Below the pieces are notes generated by a model. The model searched no databases, was not told where the DNA came from, and saw only the letters and a program-made list of their open reading frames with translations. The position numbers were made by a program, and so were the translations under genes. 64,000 bases of DNA from Bdellovibrionaceae bacterium UBA1609 (GTDB lineage: Bacteria > Bdellovibrionota > Bdellovibrionia > Bdellovibrionales > UBA1609), in the NCBI GenBank assembly GCA_002321895.1, contig DCMZ01000008.1:1-64000 (forward strand), in the 5' to 3' direction. This document shows positions 34,152 to 42,389 of the stretch, piece after piece (the stretch's first letter is position 1; each line of letters begins with the position of its first letter).

Positions 34152-35163
34152 AATAGATATCCATACCCACATATTGCCTCCAGAGATTCCCAATTGGAAA
34201 GATAAGTTTGGATATGGCGGTTTCATTCAGCTGAATCATGATTGCGAGGCCTGTCACGCCAATATGGTTGATGATTCAGGAAAATTTTTTAGGAAGATCA
34301 AAGATAATTGTTTTGAGGCCGAACCACGTCTTAAAGAGTGCGATGAACACGGTGTCGGCGTTCAAGTTCTGTCGACAGTTCCTGTGATGTTTAACTATTG
34401 GGCCAAACCTAATGACGGTTGGGTTATATCTCAATATCTCAATGATCATATAGCTTCGATGGTGCAAAAGCATCCAAAGCGATTTGTCGGTTTAGGAACT
34501 TTGCCGATGCAAGCTCCAGAACTCGCGATTAAAGAATTAGAAAGATGTAAAACGGAATTGGGATTGGTTGGAGTGGAGATCGGTACGCACATTAACGATT
34601 GGAATCTATCCCATGAGAGAGTTTTCCCTGTTTTAGAGGCGTGTGAAAAGCTAGGGATGTGTGTGTTTGTCCATCCCTGGGATATGATGGGTAAGGAGAG
34701 GATGCCAGAGTATTGGTTGCCCTGGTTAGTGGGAATGCCTGCGGAATCCTCTTTGGCGATCTGCTCTTTGATTTTTGGTGGTGTGTTTGAACGATTACCG
34801 AACCTTAAAGTAGCATTTGCTCATGGTGGTGGATCTTTTCCTTCGACAATTGGTAGGATCGAGCACGGGTTTAATATGCGTCCAGATTTATGTGCAAAGG
34901 ATAATGCTAAGAGTCCCAAATCCTATTTGGGAAAATTCTATTTAGATTCTCTCACGCATAGTCCAGAGGTACTTCGTTATATTATTGATCTTATTGGTGT
35001 AGATAAAGTGTGCTTAGGTTCCGATTATCCGTTCCCGTTGGGAGAGGTCAAGCCGGGTGAGCTTATCGAATCAATGAGTGATTTGAGTTTAGCGGACAAA
35101 GAGGCCTTGTTGCATGGATCTGCACTCAATTGGTTGGGTTTGAATAAGAATTTATTTGTTTAG
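34135..35163 (+). CDS. nbaD: 2-amino-3-carboxymuconate-6-semialdehyde decarboxylase (ACMSD)
   Basis: 342 aa amidohydrolase-fold zinc decarboxylase. IDIHTHILPPEIP (7-19) with the H-x-H zinc pair, FVHPWDMMGKERM near 180, AFAHGGGSFPSTIGR near 230 and LGSDYPFPLGE near 297 with the zinc Asp. Removes CO2 to give 2-aminomuconate semialdehyde, steering carbon to catabolism instead of quinolinate. An in-frame ATG at 34144 would overlap nbaC by ATGTTTAA, the overlap style used elsewhere in this cluster, and may be the true start. Confidence 0.95.
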   Translation: MVKMFKIDIHTHILPPEIPNWKDKFGYGGFIQLNHDCEACHANMVDDSGKFFRKIKDNCFEAEPRLKECDEHGVGVQVLSTVPVMFNYWAKPNDGWVISQYLNDHIASMVQKHPKRFVGLGTLPMQAPELAIKELERCKTELGLVGVEIGTHINDWNLSHERVFPVLEACEKLGMCVFVHPWDMMGKERMPEYWLPWLVGMPAESSLAICSLIFGGVFERLPNLKVAFAHGGGSFPSTIGRIEHGFNMRPDLCAKDNAKSPKSYLGKFYLDSLTHSPEVLRYIIDLIGVDKVCLGSDYPFPLGEVKPGELIESMSDLSLADKEALLHGSALNWLGLNKNLFV

Positions 35164-35173
35164 GGAGTTTATA

Positions 35174-35911
35174 ATGGAATTAGGATTAAGTGGGAAGAGA
35201 GCATTGGTTTTTGGCGCTTCCGATGGCATTGGTAAAGCCATTGCCGAGTCTTTGATTGGTGAAGGCGCTGAAGTGATTTTAAATTCACGGTCAGCAGATA
35301 AATTAGAGAAAACCGTAAGCGCAATTGGAGCTAAAGGATTTGTAGCTGGCGACCTTTCATTGAGTGGTGAAGGGGATCGAGTGGTTCAGCAAGCGATTAA
35401 AGAGTTTGGACCCGTTGATATTCTGGTGACTAATACGGGTGGGCCGGCAAAGAACAACTTTATGGATGTTTCTACCGAACAGTGGCAAACGGATTTTAAT
35501 AGTCTATGGATGTCTACAGTGGATGCTGTAAAAGCCTGTCTCCCGGGAATGCAAGAGCGTCGCTATGGACGAGTGTTGATGATCACTTCTATTGCTGCGA
35601 AGGAGCCTCTTGTCGGTTTGACCACATCAAATGGATTACGGGCGGGCTTGAATGGTTTGTCAAAAACCATTAGCCAAGAGATGGCTTCCTTTGGAATTAC
35701 CTCTAACGTTGTATTGCCTGGGTATACTAATACCGATCGATTAAAAGCTTTGAATCTCTCAGAGGAGCAAATTAAAAAAATGGTTCCTACCGGGCGTTTG
35801 GGTGAGCCGAAAGAGCTCGCTGATTTAGTTACATTTCTGGCATCGGAACGAGCGGCTTACATCAACGGCCAGGTAATAGCCGTTGATGGTGGTGTGCTGG
35901 GAAGTTACTAA
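35174..35911 (+). CDS. SDR-family oxidoreductase at end of kynurenine operon
   Basis: 245 aa short-chain dehydrogenase; ATG at 35174 chosen for AGGGAG 7 nt upstream. Rossmann GASDGIGKAI (about 13-22), NTGG near 84, catalytic Ser in MITSIA with a downstream LTTSNGLRAGLNGLSK region where the usual YxxxK is replaced by N-x-x-x-A (SNGLRAG), and a C-terminal NGQVIAVDGG. Loss of the YxxxK pair suggests the chemistry differs from standard SDRs, as in some FabG-like relatives. Ten bp after nbaD, so co-transcribed; role in the pathway unknown. Confidence 0.85.
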   Translation: MELGLSGKRALVFGASDGIGKAIAESLIGEGAEVILNSRSADKLEKTVSAIGAKGFVAGDLSLSGEGDRVVQQAIKEFGPVDILVTNTGGPAKNNFMDVSTEQWQTDFNSLWMSTVDAVKACLPGMQERRYGRVLMITSIAAKEPLVGLTTSNGLRAGLNGLSKTISQEMASFGITSNVVLPGYTNTDRLKALNLSEEQIKKMVPTGRLGEPKELADLVTFLASERAAYINGQVIAVDGGVLGSY

Positions 35912-37855
35912 TTACTTAAGATGCTTTTTAAAAAATTCTAGAATGCGACCGATGTAGATGGCGCGGTTTTTTCTTTTACGAATACCGTGCCCTTCATCGG
36001 CAAATAGCACTAATTCTCCGTCCAGTCCTTTTTTCTCCATGGCCTCATAAAACTGAATGGCTTCTCCAGCTGGAACTCGTGGGTCGGTGGCTCCATGAAC
36101 AATAAGTAAAGGATCTTGGATTCGATCCAAGTACGTGACCGGAGATAGCTTTTTAAGAGCTTCTAAATCTTTTTCTGGATCACCGTATTCTGTGACCCTT
36201 AAGTGACGTCTGTAGGGGCCAGTGTTTTCTAAAAAAGTGACCAGTGAGCTCATACCTACAATAGAAGCTCCTGCCGAGTAAGCGCCGGCAAACATGGTCA
36301 TTGCAACATTGGTAGAATAGCCTCCATAAGAGCCACCCATAACTCCAATTTTAGGAGGTAAACCATTTACGGCCCAATGTTTCTTTATATAAAGTGAAGC
36401 ATCTTCTATATCCGTTATGACTTTCAAGCGTTTGGGTCCATTATCAGAATTCAGCCATGATTTACTGTAGCCGGCACTACCTCGTACATTGGGTTGAACA
36501 TATATAAAACCCGCCTCCATAAATAGCTGCTGGTAGGGGCTAAAATTTGGTCGGGCTTGAGCTTCAGGTCCTCCATGAAAGCTGACAATGACAGGGCAGT
36601 TAACATTGTTTGTGCATTGCTTCGGTCGCATAACGAACATTGGGATTTTGGTTCCATCTCGCGCGACATAGTGTTCTAGGCTAGGCTCAACGAACTTTGA
36701 AGTGTCGACTTCAGGACTACTGGGAACCACCCACTGATCTTTTTTTCCAGTCCGCCAATCGTATACATAGCTGGCTCTTGGGGATTGGGATTTGGAAACT
36801 CCAAAAACAGTGTACCTAGAGTTTGGCGTGGTGGAGCCAGCATAGGTATGAAGGACTCCTTTTGACCTTTTGAATGGTAGATTCATTGCTTTATAGTTGC
36901 GAGCGTTCATAGCATTCACTTCGGAATAGCCATCTCTATTTACAGAGTATAAAACTCGAGTTCGATTTTCATCGATACTAAAATCCTCAATGTTATAGCT
37001 CATTACGGGTGTAATCGGGTCGAACTTTCCATTTTTCAAAATATAAAGTCGGTGATACTCACCAAACTTATTGGTGCGCACTATGTATTCCCCAGGATTT
37101 CGTGCAAATTGCACAGAATATTGTTCCATTTCATCCTGTCCAATGATGGGCGTGAGCTTTCCAGAAGCTTCATTGAATAAAAAAACTTCTCGAGCGGTAT
37201 TGCCTTTGGCATTGGCTAACAGTAGGTCTCCGTTAGGTCTATGGTCGGCCACCCACATGTAGCCTTTTATACCATCCATTAATTTGATAGAGGTTCGACT
37301 TTTAAGATCCATTTTGAAAAGATCATGTTGAGTGGGGTTTGTGGCATTCATTGTGTAGTAGAGATATCGAGAGTCTTTTGATAAAAACTGAAAGTTTGTG
37401 ATGACTTTCTTTTTGCCGGCTAACAGTTCTAACGGACCACCTGAAGTGGGTTGAATGTACATGAATGGGTATTCATTTCCCTTTTCATCACGAGAGACAA
37501 TGAGATATTTTCCATCAGAGGTGATCGCTTGAATATTGGTACTATCTTGGCCGCCGGTCATTTGAACTGGGAAACGAGAGTTTTTCGTGATCCTCCAAAC
37601 CTGTCGTGTACCAGTAACACTCCAAGTGAAAAACAAATTCTTTCCATCGGGCGATAGCATTCCGAGACCAGGTGAGCGGACGTCTAGCATGGATTCAATG
37701 CGCGCAATATCTGATGATGGCAATGGTTTGGGTGCAAACTTCTCGAGAATGTTAGGAGAAACGGATTCAGCGCCATGACCGCTGTAACCGTTTTTCTGAT
37801 TATGTGAACAACTGATTAAACCAACACCTAATAGTATGATTCCAAGTATCCTCAT
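35912..37855 (-). CDS. S9 prolyl-oligopeptidase-family lipoprotein
   Basis: 647 aa. Lipobox ISC (Cys16) so membrane-anchored, probably periplasmic. N-terminal beta-propeller with PD40-type blades (about 50-380: GKYLIVSRDEKGNEYPFMY; RYLYYTMNATNPTQHDLFKM), then alpha/beta-hydrolase domain with VSFHGGPEAQ (oxyanion region), GVMGGSYGGYSTN carrying the nucleophilic Ser, DPRVP carrying Asp and DEGHG carrying His. Cleaves peptides, likely oligopeptides from prey or environment. GGGGGAA precedes the ATG. Ends directly against the SDR gene with no gap. Confidence 0.93.
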   Translation of the reverse strand: MRILGIILLGVGLISCSHNQKNGYSGHGAESVSPNILEKFAPKPLPSSDIARIESMLDVRSPGLGMLSPDGKNLFFTWSVTGTRQVWRITKNSRFPVQMTGGQDSTNIQAITSDGKYLIVSRDEKGNEYPFMYIQPTSGGPLELLAGKKKVITNFQFLSKDSRYLYYTMNATNPTQHDLFKMDLKSRTSIKLMDGIKGYMWVADHRPNGDLLLANAKGNTAREVFLFNEASGKLTPIIGQDEMEQYSVQFARNPGEYIVRTNKFGEYHRLYILKNGKFDPITPVMSYNIEDFSIDENRTRVLYSVNRDGYSEVNAMNARNYKAMNLPFKRSKGVLHTYAGSTTPNSRYTVFGVSKSQSPRASYVYDWRTGKKDQWVVPSSPEVDTSKFVEPSLEHYVARDGTKIPMFVMRPKQCTNNVNCPVIVSFHGGPEAQARPNFSPYQQLFMEAGFIYVQPNVRGSAGYSKSWLNSDNGPKRLKVITDIEDASLYIKKHWAVNGLPPKIGVMGGSYGGYSTNVAMTMFAGAYSAGASIVGMSSLVTFLENTGPYRRHLRVTEYGDPEKDLEALKKLSPVTYLDRIQDPLLIVHGATDPRVPAGEAIQFYEAMEKKGLDGELVLFADEGHGIRKRKNRAIYIGRILEFFKKHLK

Positions 37856-37952
37856 GGTGTTCCCCCTTTTAAGACCATGACTTTACCTCTCGCTGGGAGG
37901 AGGGGCAACCTAGGATAATGTGAGGTCTAGCGCGTCCAAGAGAAAAGGGAAA

Positions 37953-39314
37953 TTACTCAGCGGTATCTCTCACTGAATGAGCTCTATAAGGCTCAAAAAA
38001 TTCTATGATCCGCTCAAAAGCATCGAGTCGAATTTCATCACCTTCATTGAGGATTTCATGAGAGGCCCCTTCGATCTCCGCTAAATCAAAATCGCTTTTA
38101 TTCAGAGTTCGTCCGCGATAGGTCTTGGCTGTGGTCTTTGTAAAGTTTTGCGCCTCCACCCGCTCGAAATATCGCTTTGTAGCACCGGGTGAAACAACAA
38201 CATCTTCTGATCCGACTAAGAAGAGAGTAGGGATATCATAGGACTTCCAAGTGTGGGCCAAAGGCTGAAGAAAGTCCATGGCTCTCAGAACCCATCCTTT
38301 GCTCATTGCTCCTACATGGGTTTCTGGAACTAAAACTTTTAACCATTCGTTCACATTGTATTGTCCGGGAGAGTTGGTGTTTTCCCAGTAGTCTTCTCTT
38401 TGGCTGGCGATTCGAATGGAATAGAAATTGTCATCGGAGATTTTATTTTCGAATTCAAACAAGCACTCCATAGGTTTGGTATCTTGAGTTTTAAGATTGC
38501 AGTCGTCACCCAAAACAAAATCTATAAGTCCAAACTTGGCGTCTGACCCGAATATTCCCACGGTAGACATGGCAATGGACTCGACTGTTGTACGAGCACC
38601 GGGGAGATAGAAAGGGGACACGTTGCCGTAGGCGGAAATGTTGTCGGGCTTTAAACCTTTGCGGGTAATAAAGTCAGTAAGAATGGATCCGCCCGTGGAG
38701 TTAGAAAGCAAAAATATATTTTCAGGTGAATATTTTGAGTTAAGAATTTTAATGAGCTTCGAAAAGTCCTCCGCGTAGTGTTCAAAGCGATCCACATGGG
38801 CGGGTTGTTCACCGATGGCGTTGCCAATATAGAGAGGCGAGAGTCGGGAGCTTTCCCCTTGTCCTCGATGATCAATGATATAAACCGGGTTATAGCCTTC
38901 TTTTTGTAGGAAGTAGGCGACCTCTTGAAACTTAACAGCTGGCTCACCACGTCCCGGGGCAACGGCTACGGCATCTTTAACGGGTAGATCGGGGTTGTAG
39001 ATTTCCAAGTAGGAGATACTCACTTCACAGGGCTCATCCACGCTTAGAGTTTCCGAAATTTCAGGATTGTTTTCTAAATAAAGTTGGCAATCCAGATTGG
39101 ATACGCCTGGCATCTTCTTTGTTTTGGAGTATTCGTCCATGTAGGGGAGTATCTCTTCTACCCAGCGTTCATAGGTCTCTTTAGGAATCTCTTGCATGAG
39201 CTGTTCAAAGGCACTTAGCTCTGGTTGAGAAGATATTTCACTCAGTGCCCAATTTGGTACGCAAACTAGGGATATTACAAGGGAAAAACAGCTTGAGATG
39301 TAAGACAATCGCAT
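37953..39314 (-). CDS. Secreted PldB-like lysophospholipase (alpha/beta hydrolase)
   Basis: 453 aa, signal peptide 1-24 (ALS). YIIDHRGQGESSRLSPLYIGNA and HVDRFEHYAEDFSKL (about 145-185) match lysophospholipase L2; nucleophile elbow is SNSTGGS instead of GHSMGG, catalytic Asp in LVGSEDVVV, His in GASHEIL near the end. An N-terminal extension of about 100 residues and export to the periplasm separate it from PldB. Lies 65 bp downstream of the MFS-PlsC gene on the same strand, suggesting a shared lysophospholipid pathway. A hairpin at 39317-39340 encloses its Shine-Dalgarno. Confidence 0.82.
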   Translation of the reverse strand: MRLSYISSCFSLVISLVCVPNWALSEISSQPELSAFEQLMQEIPKETYERWVEEILPYMDEYSKTKKMPGVSNLDCQLYLENNPEISETLSVDEPCEVSISYLEIYNPDLPVKDAVAVAPGRGEPAVKFQEVAYFLQKEGYNPVYIIDHRGQGESSRLSPLYIGNAIGEQPAHVDRFEHYAEDFSKLIKILNSKYSPENIFLLSNSTGGSILTDFITRKGLKPDNISAYGNVSPFYLPGARTTVESIAMSTVGIFGSDAKFGLIDFVLGDDCNLKTQDTKPMECLFEFENKISDDNFYSIRIASQREDYWENTNSPGQYNVNEWLKVLVPETHVGAMSKGWVLRAMDFLQPLAHTWKSYDIPTLFLVGSEDVVVSPGATKRYFERVEAQNFTKTTAKTYRGRTLNKSDFDLAEIEGASHEILNEGDEIRLDAFERIIEFFEPYRAHSVRDTAE

Positions 39315-39316
39315 TC

Positions 39317-39340
39317 AGGGTTCCTTTTTAAATGAACCCT
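39317..39340 (-). promoter_or_regulatory. Hairpin enclosing the ribosome site of the lysophospholipase gene
   Basis: AGGGTTC (39317-39323) and GAACCCT (39334-39340) are perfect inverted repeats with a 10-nt loop. On the minus-strand RNA the loop is ATTTAAAAAG and the Shine-Dalgarno AAAAAGGA straddles loop and right arm, 3 nt before the ATG, so the structure could limit translation. Confidence 0.45.
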
Positions 39341-39379
39341 TTATCAATGCATATTAGATACCAAAAAGAAGCGATTCAG

Positions 39380-41275
39380 CTATGGCTCTGATTCGCTCTT
39401 CTTATGAGGTGGGGTTTCGCCTAAATCCTTAGCGACCACGGACTCTAGGTGGTTAAGATCAAACCCATCTGGGGGCAGGGCTGGCAAAAAGGTGACTTCT
39501 ACCGGCCGGCGAAACTGCTTTGGTAAAAAACCTTTACTAGCCCGACTAAAACTCGATCCCCAGAAGCCTTTTAAAGTAACTGGGACCACAGGAACCGGGT
39601 CCTTTTCCATGGCTTTGCTAATGCCCGGGCGAAAAGGTTGAAGAGTGCCGTCGTTGGTGAGATGGCCTTCTGGGAAAATGATAACGACTTCGCCTTCATT
39701 GAGTTCGTTAGACATCTGTTCGAAAGCTGATTGGAGTAATTTAGAGTTCTCACGAGCGCTGGCTATGGGGATGACTTTAGCTTGCTTTAAAATCCACTTG
39801 GCGATTGGAATTTCAAAGTAATCATTATGCATTACAAATCGAGCGGGTCTCTTGCAAGCTCCATAAATTATGAGCCAGTCCACGAAAGTGACATGATTAG
39901 AGGCCAGAAAAACGCCTCCTTCATGGGGGATGTTTTCTAGTCCTTTAGTTTTAACTCGGTATAGAATATTAGACAGAATCCAGCTGTAAAACCGAAGAGT
40001 AAATTCAGGCACTATAGAGTAGATGTATACAGCAACAATGATATTCATAACTCCAAAAGCTAGAAAAATCTGTGGAGTCGACATATCTAAACTGTAAAAC
40101 AACATTACCGTGAGGCTGGATACGACCATAAAAAGTGAATTTATAATATTATTGCCAGCGATCACCCGAGAGATATTTTTGCTATCGGCACGCTCTTGAA
40201 CCAGAGTATTTAGAGGAACAATAAAGAGTCCGCAGAAAATACACATCACTAGAAAAGTTATGAGAATGGACCATCCAATAGTGGTTTCTAAAAAAGGTAC
40301 CATAGAGATGAGATTGTCGGCTGAAATGGGCCAGGTGGGGCGAATGAAATACAGAGCCACTAAAAAGAGTGTCATTCCCAGTGAGCCAATGGGAACCAGT
40401 CCAATCTCGACTCTTTTAAAGGAGAGCTTTTCTGCCAAGACAGAGCCTATTCCAATGCCCACTGTGAACATCGCTAAAAATAGAGTGGCTACAGATTGAT
40501 CCGCACCGAGAAAATCTTTGCAGTAGATGGGAAGGACAGAAAGGACTCCGGCTCCAAAAAACCAAAACCAAGAGATTCCTAAAACAGAGTTCCAAACCGC
40601 CGGGGATTGGCGGCAAATTTTATAGAGTTTTTTAAACTCGGGCAGCGGGTTAGATTGAATGGTTAAATCTGGATCTCCCACTTTTACTTTGCCGACACCT
40701 CTACTTGTAAAGTAACCAACTACAGCAACTGCAATTAGGGCAATACCGATGTATGAGTCTATATTTTCAATTTTCGTGGAGATTCCCCCGACAATTGTTC
40801 CTGCCAGGATGGCAACATAAGTTCCCATAATTACGTAGGCGTTTCCTTCGGTGAGATCATCTTTGTTTAGAATGCTGGGGAGAATGCTGTATTTTACCGG
40901 GCCAAAAAAAGTAGATTGTAACCCCATAAAAAACAAAACTAGGAGCAAGGGGCCGTACCAGCTAAAATAGATGCCAATGGCTGCGATGATCATTACAGCC
41001 ACTTCCCATAATTTGGTGACCCGCATGATTTTGGACTTTTCGTACTTATCGCTGATAAGGCCGGCTAGAGGAGAAAATAAAAAGAAGGGCAAAATAAAAA
41101 TTCCACCGGACAGTGCCACTAAGGATTTTTCATCAAGTCCCATGACCGTTACACCTCTATAGGCGATGAGCATGAGTAGAGAGTTTTTAAAGAAGTTATC
41201 GTTAAACGCACCTAAGAATTGAGTCCAGAAAAAGGCACTGAAGTTTTTATCCGTCGTTATAAAGGAAAGACGCAA
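39380..41275 (-). CDS. MFS transporter fused to PlsC acyltransferase (LplT-Aas-like)
   Basis: 631 aa. Residues 1-415 are a 12-helix MFS permease like the lysophospholipid flippase LplT (FLGAFNDNFFKNSLLMLIAYRG at start, FGPVKYSILP near 125). Residues about 430-631 are a 1-acylglycerol-phosphate acyltransferase-type domain: SNHVTFVDW (H-x4-D catalytic motif), IFPEGHLTNDG. The AMP-ligase part of Aas is missing, so acyl groups would come from acyl-ACP or acyl-CoA made elsewhere. Brings lysophospholipids in and re-acylates them. TTG start with GAGAGG upstream. Confidence 0.9.
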   Translation of the reverse strand: MRLSFITTDKNFSAFFWTQFLGAFNDNFFKNSLLMLIAYRGVTVMGLDEKSLVALSGGIFILPFFLFSPLAGLISDKYEKSKIMRVTKLWEVAVMIIAAIGIYFSWYGPLLLVLFFMGLQSTFFGPVKYSILPSILNKDDLTEGNAYVIMGTYVAILAGTIVGGISTKIENIDSYIGIALIAVAVVGYFTSRGVGKVKVGDPDLTIQSNPLPEFKKLYKICRQSPAVWNSVLGISWFWFFGAGVLSVLPIYCKDFLGADQSVATLFLAMFTVGIGIGSVLAEKLSFKRVEIGLVPIGSLGMTLFLVALYFIRPTWPISADNLISMVPFLETTIGWSILITFLVMCIFCGLFIVPLNTLVQERADSKNISRVIAGNNIINSLFMVVSSLTVMLFYSLDMSTPQIFLAFGVMNIIVAVYIYSIVPEFTLRFYSWILSNILYRVKTKGLENIPHEGGVFLASNHVTFVDWLIIYGACKRPARFVMHNDYFEIPIAKWILKQAKVIPIASARENSKLLQSAFEQMSNELNEGEVVIIFPEGHLTNDGTLQPFRPGISKAMEKDPVPVVPVTLKGFWGSSFSRASKGFLPKQFRRPVEVTFLPALPPDGFDLNHLESVVAKDLGETPPHKKSESEP

Positions 41276-41349
41276 AATAGACCTCTCTTAAGTTGAATAG
41301 ATTCATTATCGACCTTGATTGACTATATTGTCACTGACATAATGCGAAT

Positions 41350-42342
41350 ATGTTTTACCTTTTAGTATCTCTTTTTCCAGCGTTGTCTTTACTGTCTATG
41401 CACTCCGAAAGTTTGGAGTTTGTTTTCGCGCCAATGATTTATGGATTTATAGTCATTCCTATTTTTGACAGTGTGCCTTACAAATCGCAATCGAAGTGGC
41501 CGCGTTGGGCACTGGATGGGTTTCTCTATTTTGTGTGTTTCAGTTATCTATTGATTTGGGCTTATTTTATTTTTGAATCGAAAAGTATGCCTTTGGAATT
41601 GTTAATTTATAGAGCTCTCAATCTGGGAGTGATGGGCGGAGTCATTGGTATTAATTGTGCTCATGAGTTGGGGCATCGATTCACTCGGTGGGAGCAAAAT
41701 TTCTCTAAAGTACTACTTTTCACCACTCAGTATATGCATTTTTTTATAGAACATAATCGCGGACACCATAGAAATGTGGGAACTCACGAGGATCCAGCAA
41801 CAGCAAGGTTTAATGAATGGGTCTATGCCTTTATCCCTCGCTCAATGTTTGGAACTTGGTACTCAAGTTATAAAATAGAGGGTAAGCGAAAAAGTTTTTT
41901 CTCAAATAAGGCGATACAGTGGACACTTTTGCAGTGGGGATTTTTAGTAGTACTCGCTCTATGGAGTTTCAATGCTTTTATTGCTGCTGTGATATATTCG
42001 GTGATGGCTATTTTTCTTTTGGAAACGGTAAACTATGTGGAACACTATGGCCTTTCAAGAGAACTTGTAAATGGTCGGCCCGTACGAGTGACACCGAAGC
42101 ACTCATGGAATTCCAACCACTTTATGAGTCGGGCACATCTTTTTGAACTTTCAAGACATAGCGACCATCATGCGGATGCTAAAAAGCCTTTTATGGAATT
42201 ACAATCCCTTGATGAAGCTCCGCAATTACCTGCTGGCTATGCTTCTATGGTACTGCTTGCATTGTTACCGCCTCTTTGGTTTTCAATTATGAATCGAAGA
42301 GTTCTTAAGTACCAACCTGGAGCAGATAGGGTTTATCAATAG
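41350..42342 (+). CDS. alkB: AlkB-type alkane/fatty-acyl membrane hydroxylase
   Basis: 330 aa integral membrane non-heme diiron monooxygenase. Hydrophobic helices at about 1-95 and 185-235. The eight-His signature is complete: HELGHR (102-107), HNRGHHRNVGTHEDPATA (136-153), then NYVEHYGL and RHSDHHADAKKPF (about 270-282). Shorter than classical AlkB (about 400 aa). Needs rubredoxin as electron donor; none is encoded nearby except the NbaC C-terminal zinc site, which is not a donor. Might desaturate or hydroxylate lipids rather than alkanes. Confidence 0.85.
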   Translation: MFYLLVSLFPALSLLSMHSESLEFVFAPMIYGFIVIPIFDSVPYKSQSKWPRWALDGFLYFVCFSYLLIWAYFIFESKSMPLELLIYRALNLGVMGGVIGINCAHELGHRFTRWEQNFSKVLLFTTQYMHFFIEHNRGHHRNVGTHEDPATARFNEWVYAFIPRSMFGTWYSSYKIEGKRKSFFSNKAIQWTLLQWGFLVVLALWSFNAFIAAVIYSVMAIFLLETVNYVEHYGLSRELVNGRPVRVTPKHSWNSNHFMSRAHLFELSRHSDHHADAKKPFMELQSLDEAPQLPAGYASMVLLALLPPLWFSIMNRRVLKYQPGADRVYQ

Positions 42343-42389
42343 TAAAAGACCTGCTCTTCTCTCTAATGAGTGGTACAACATAATTTATT

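Noticed and set aside
34135..35163. Quinolinate (NAD) branch of the kynurenine pathway
   Set aside because: An ACMSD gene and the aminomuconate enzymes direct the product to catabolism; no QPRT gene is present.
39348..39364. Minus-strand sigma54-like TTGGTATCTAATATGCA before the lysophospholipase gene
   Set aside because: One mismatch only, but the predicted start would fall inside the leader hairpin at 39317-39340 and it is more likely read through from the upstream gene.
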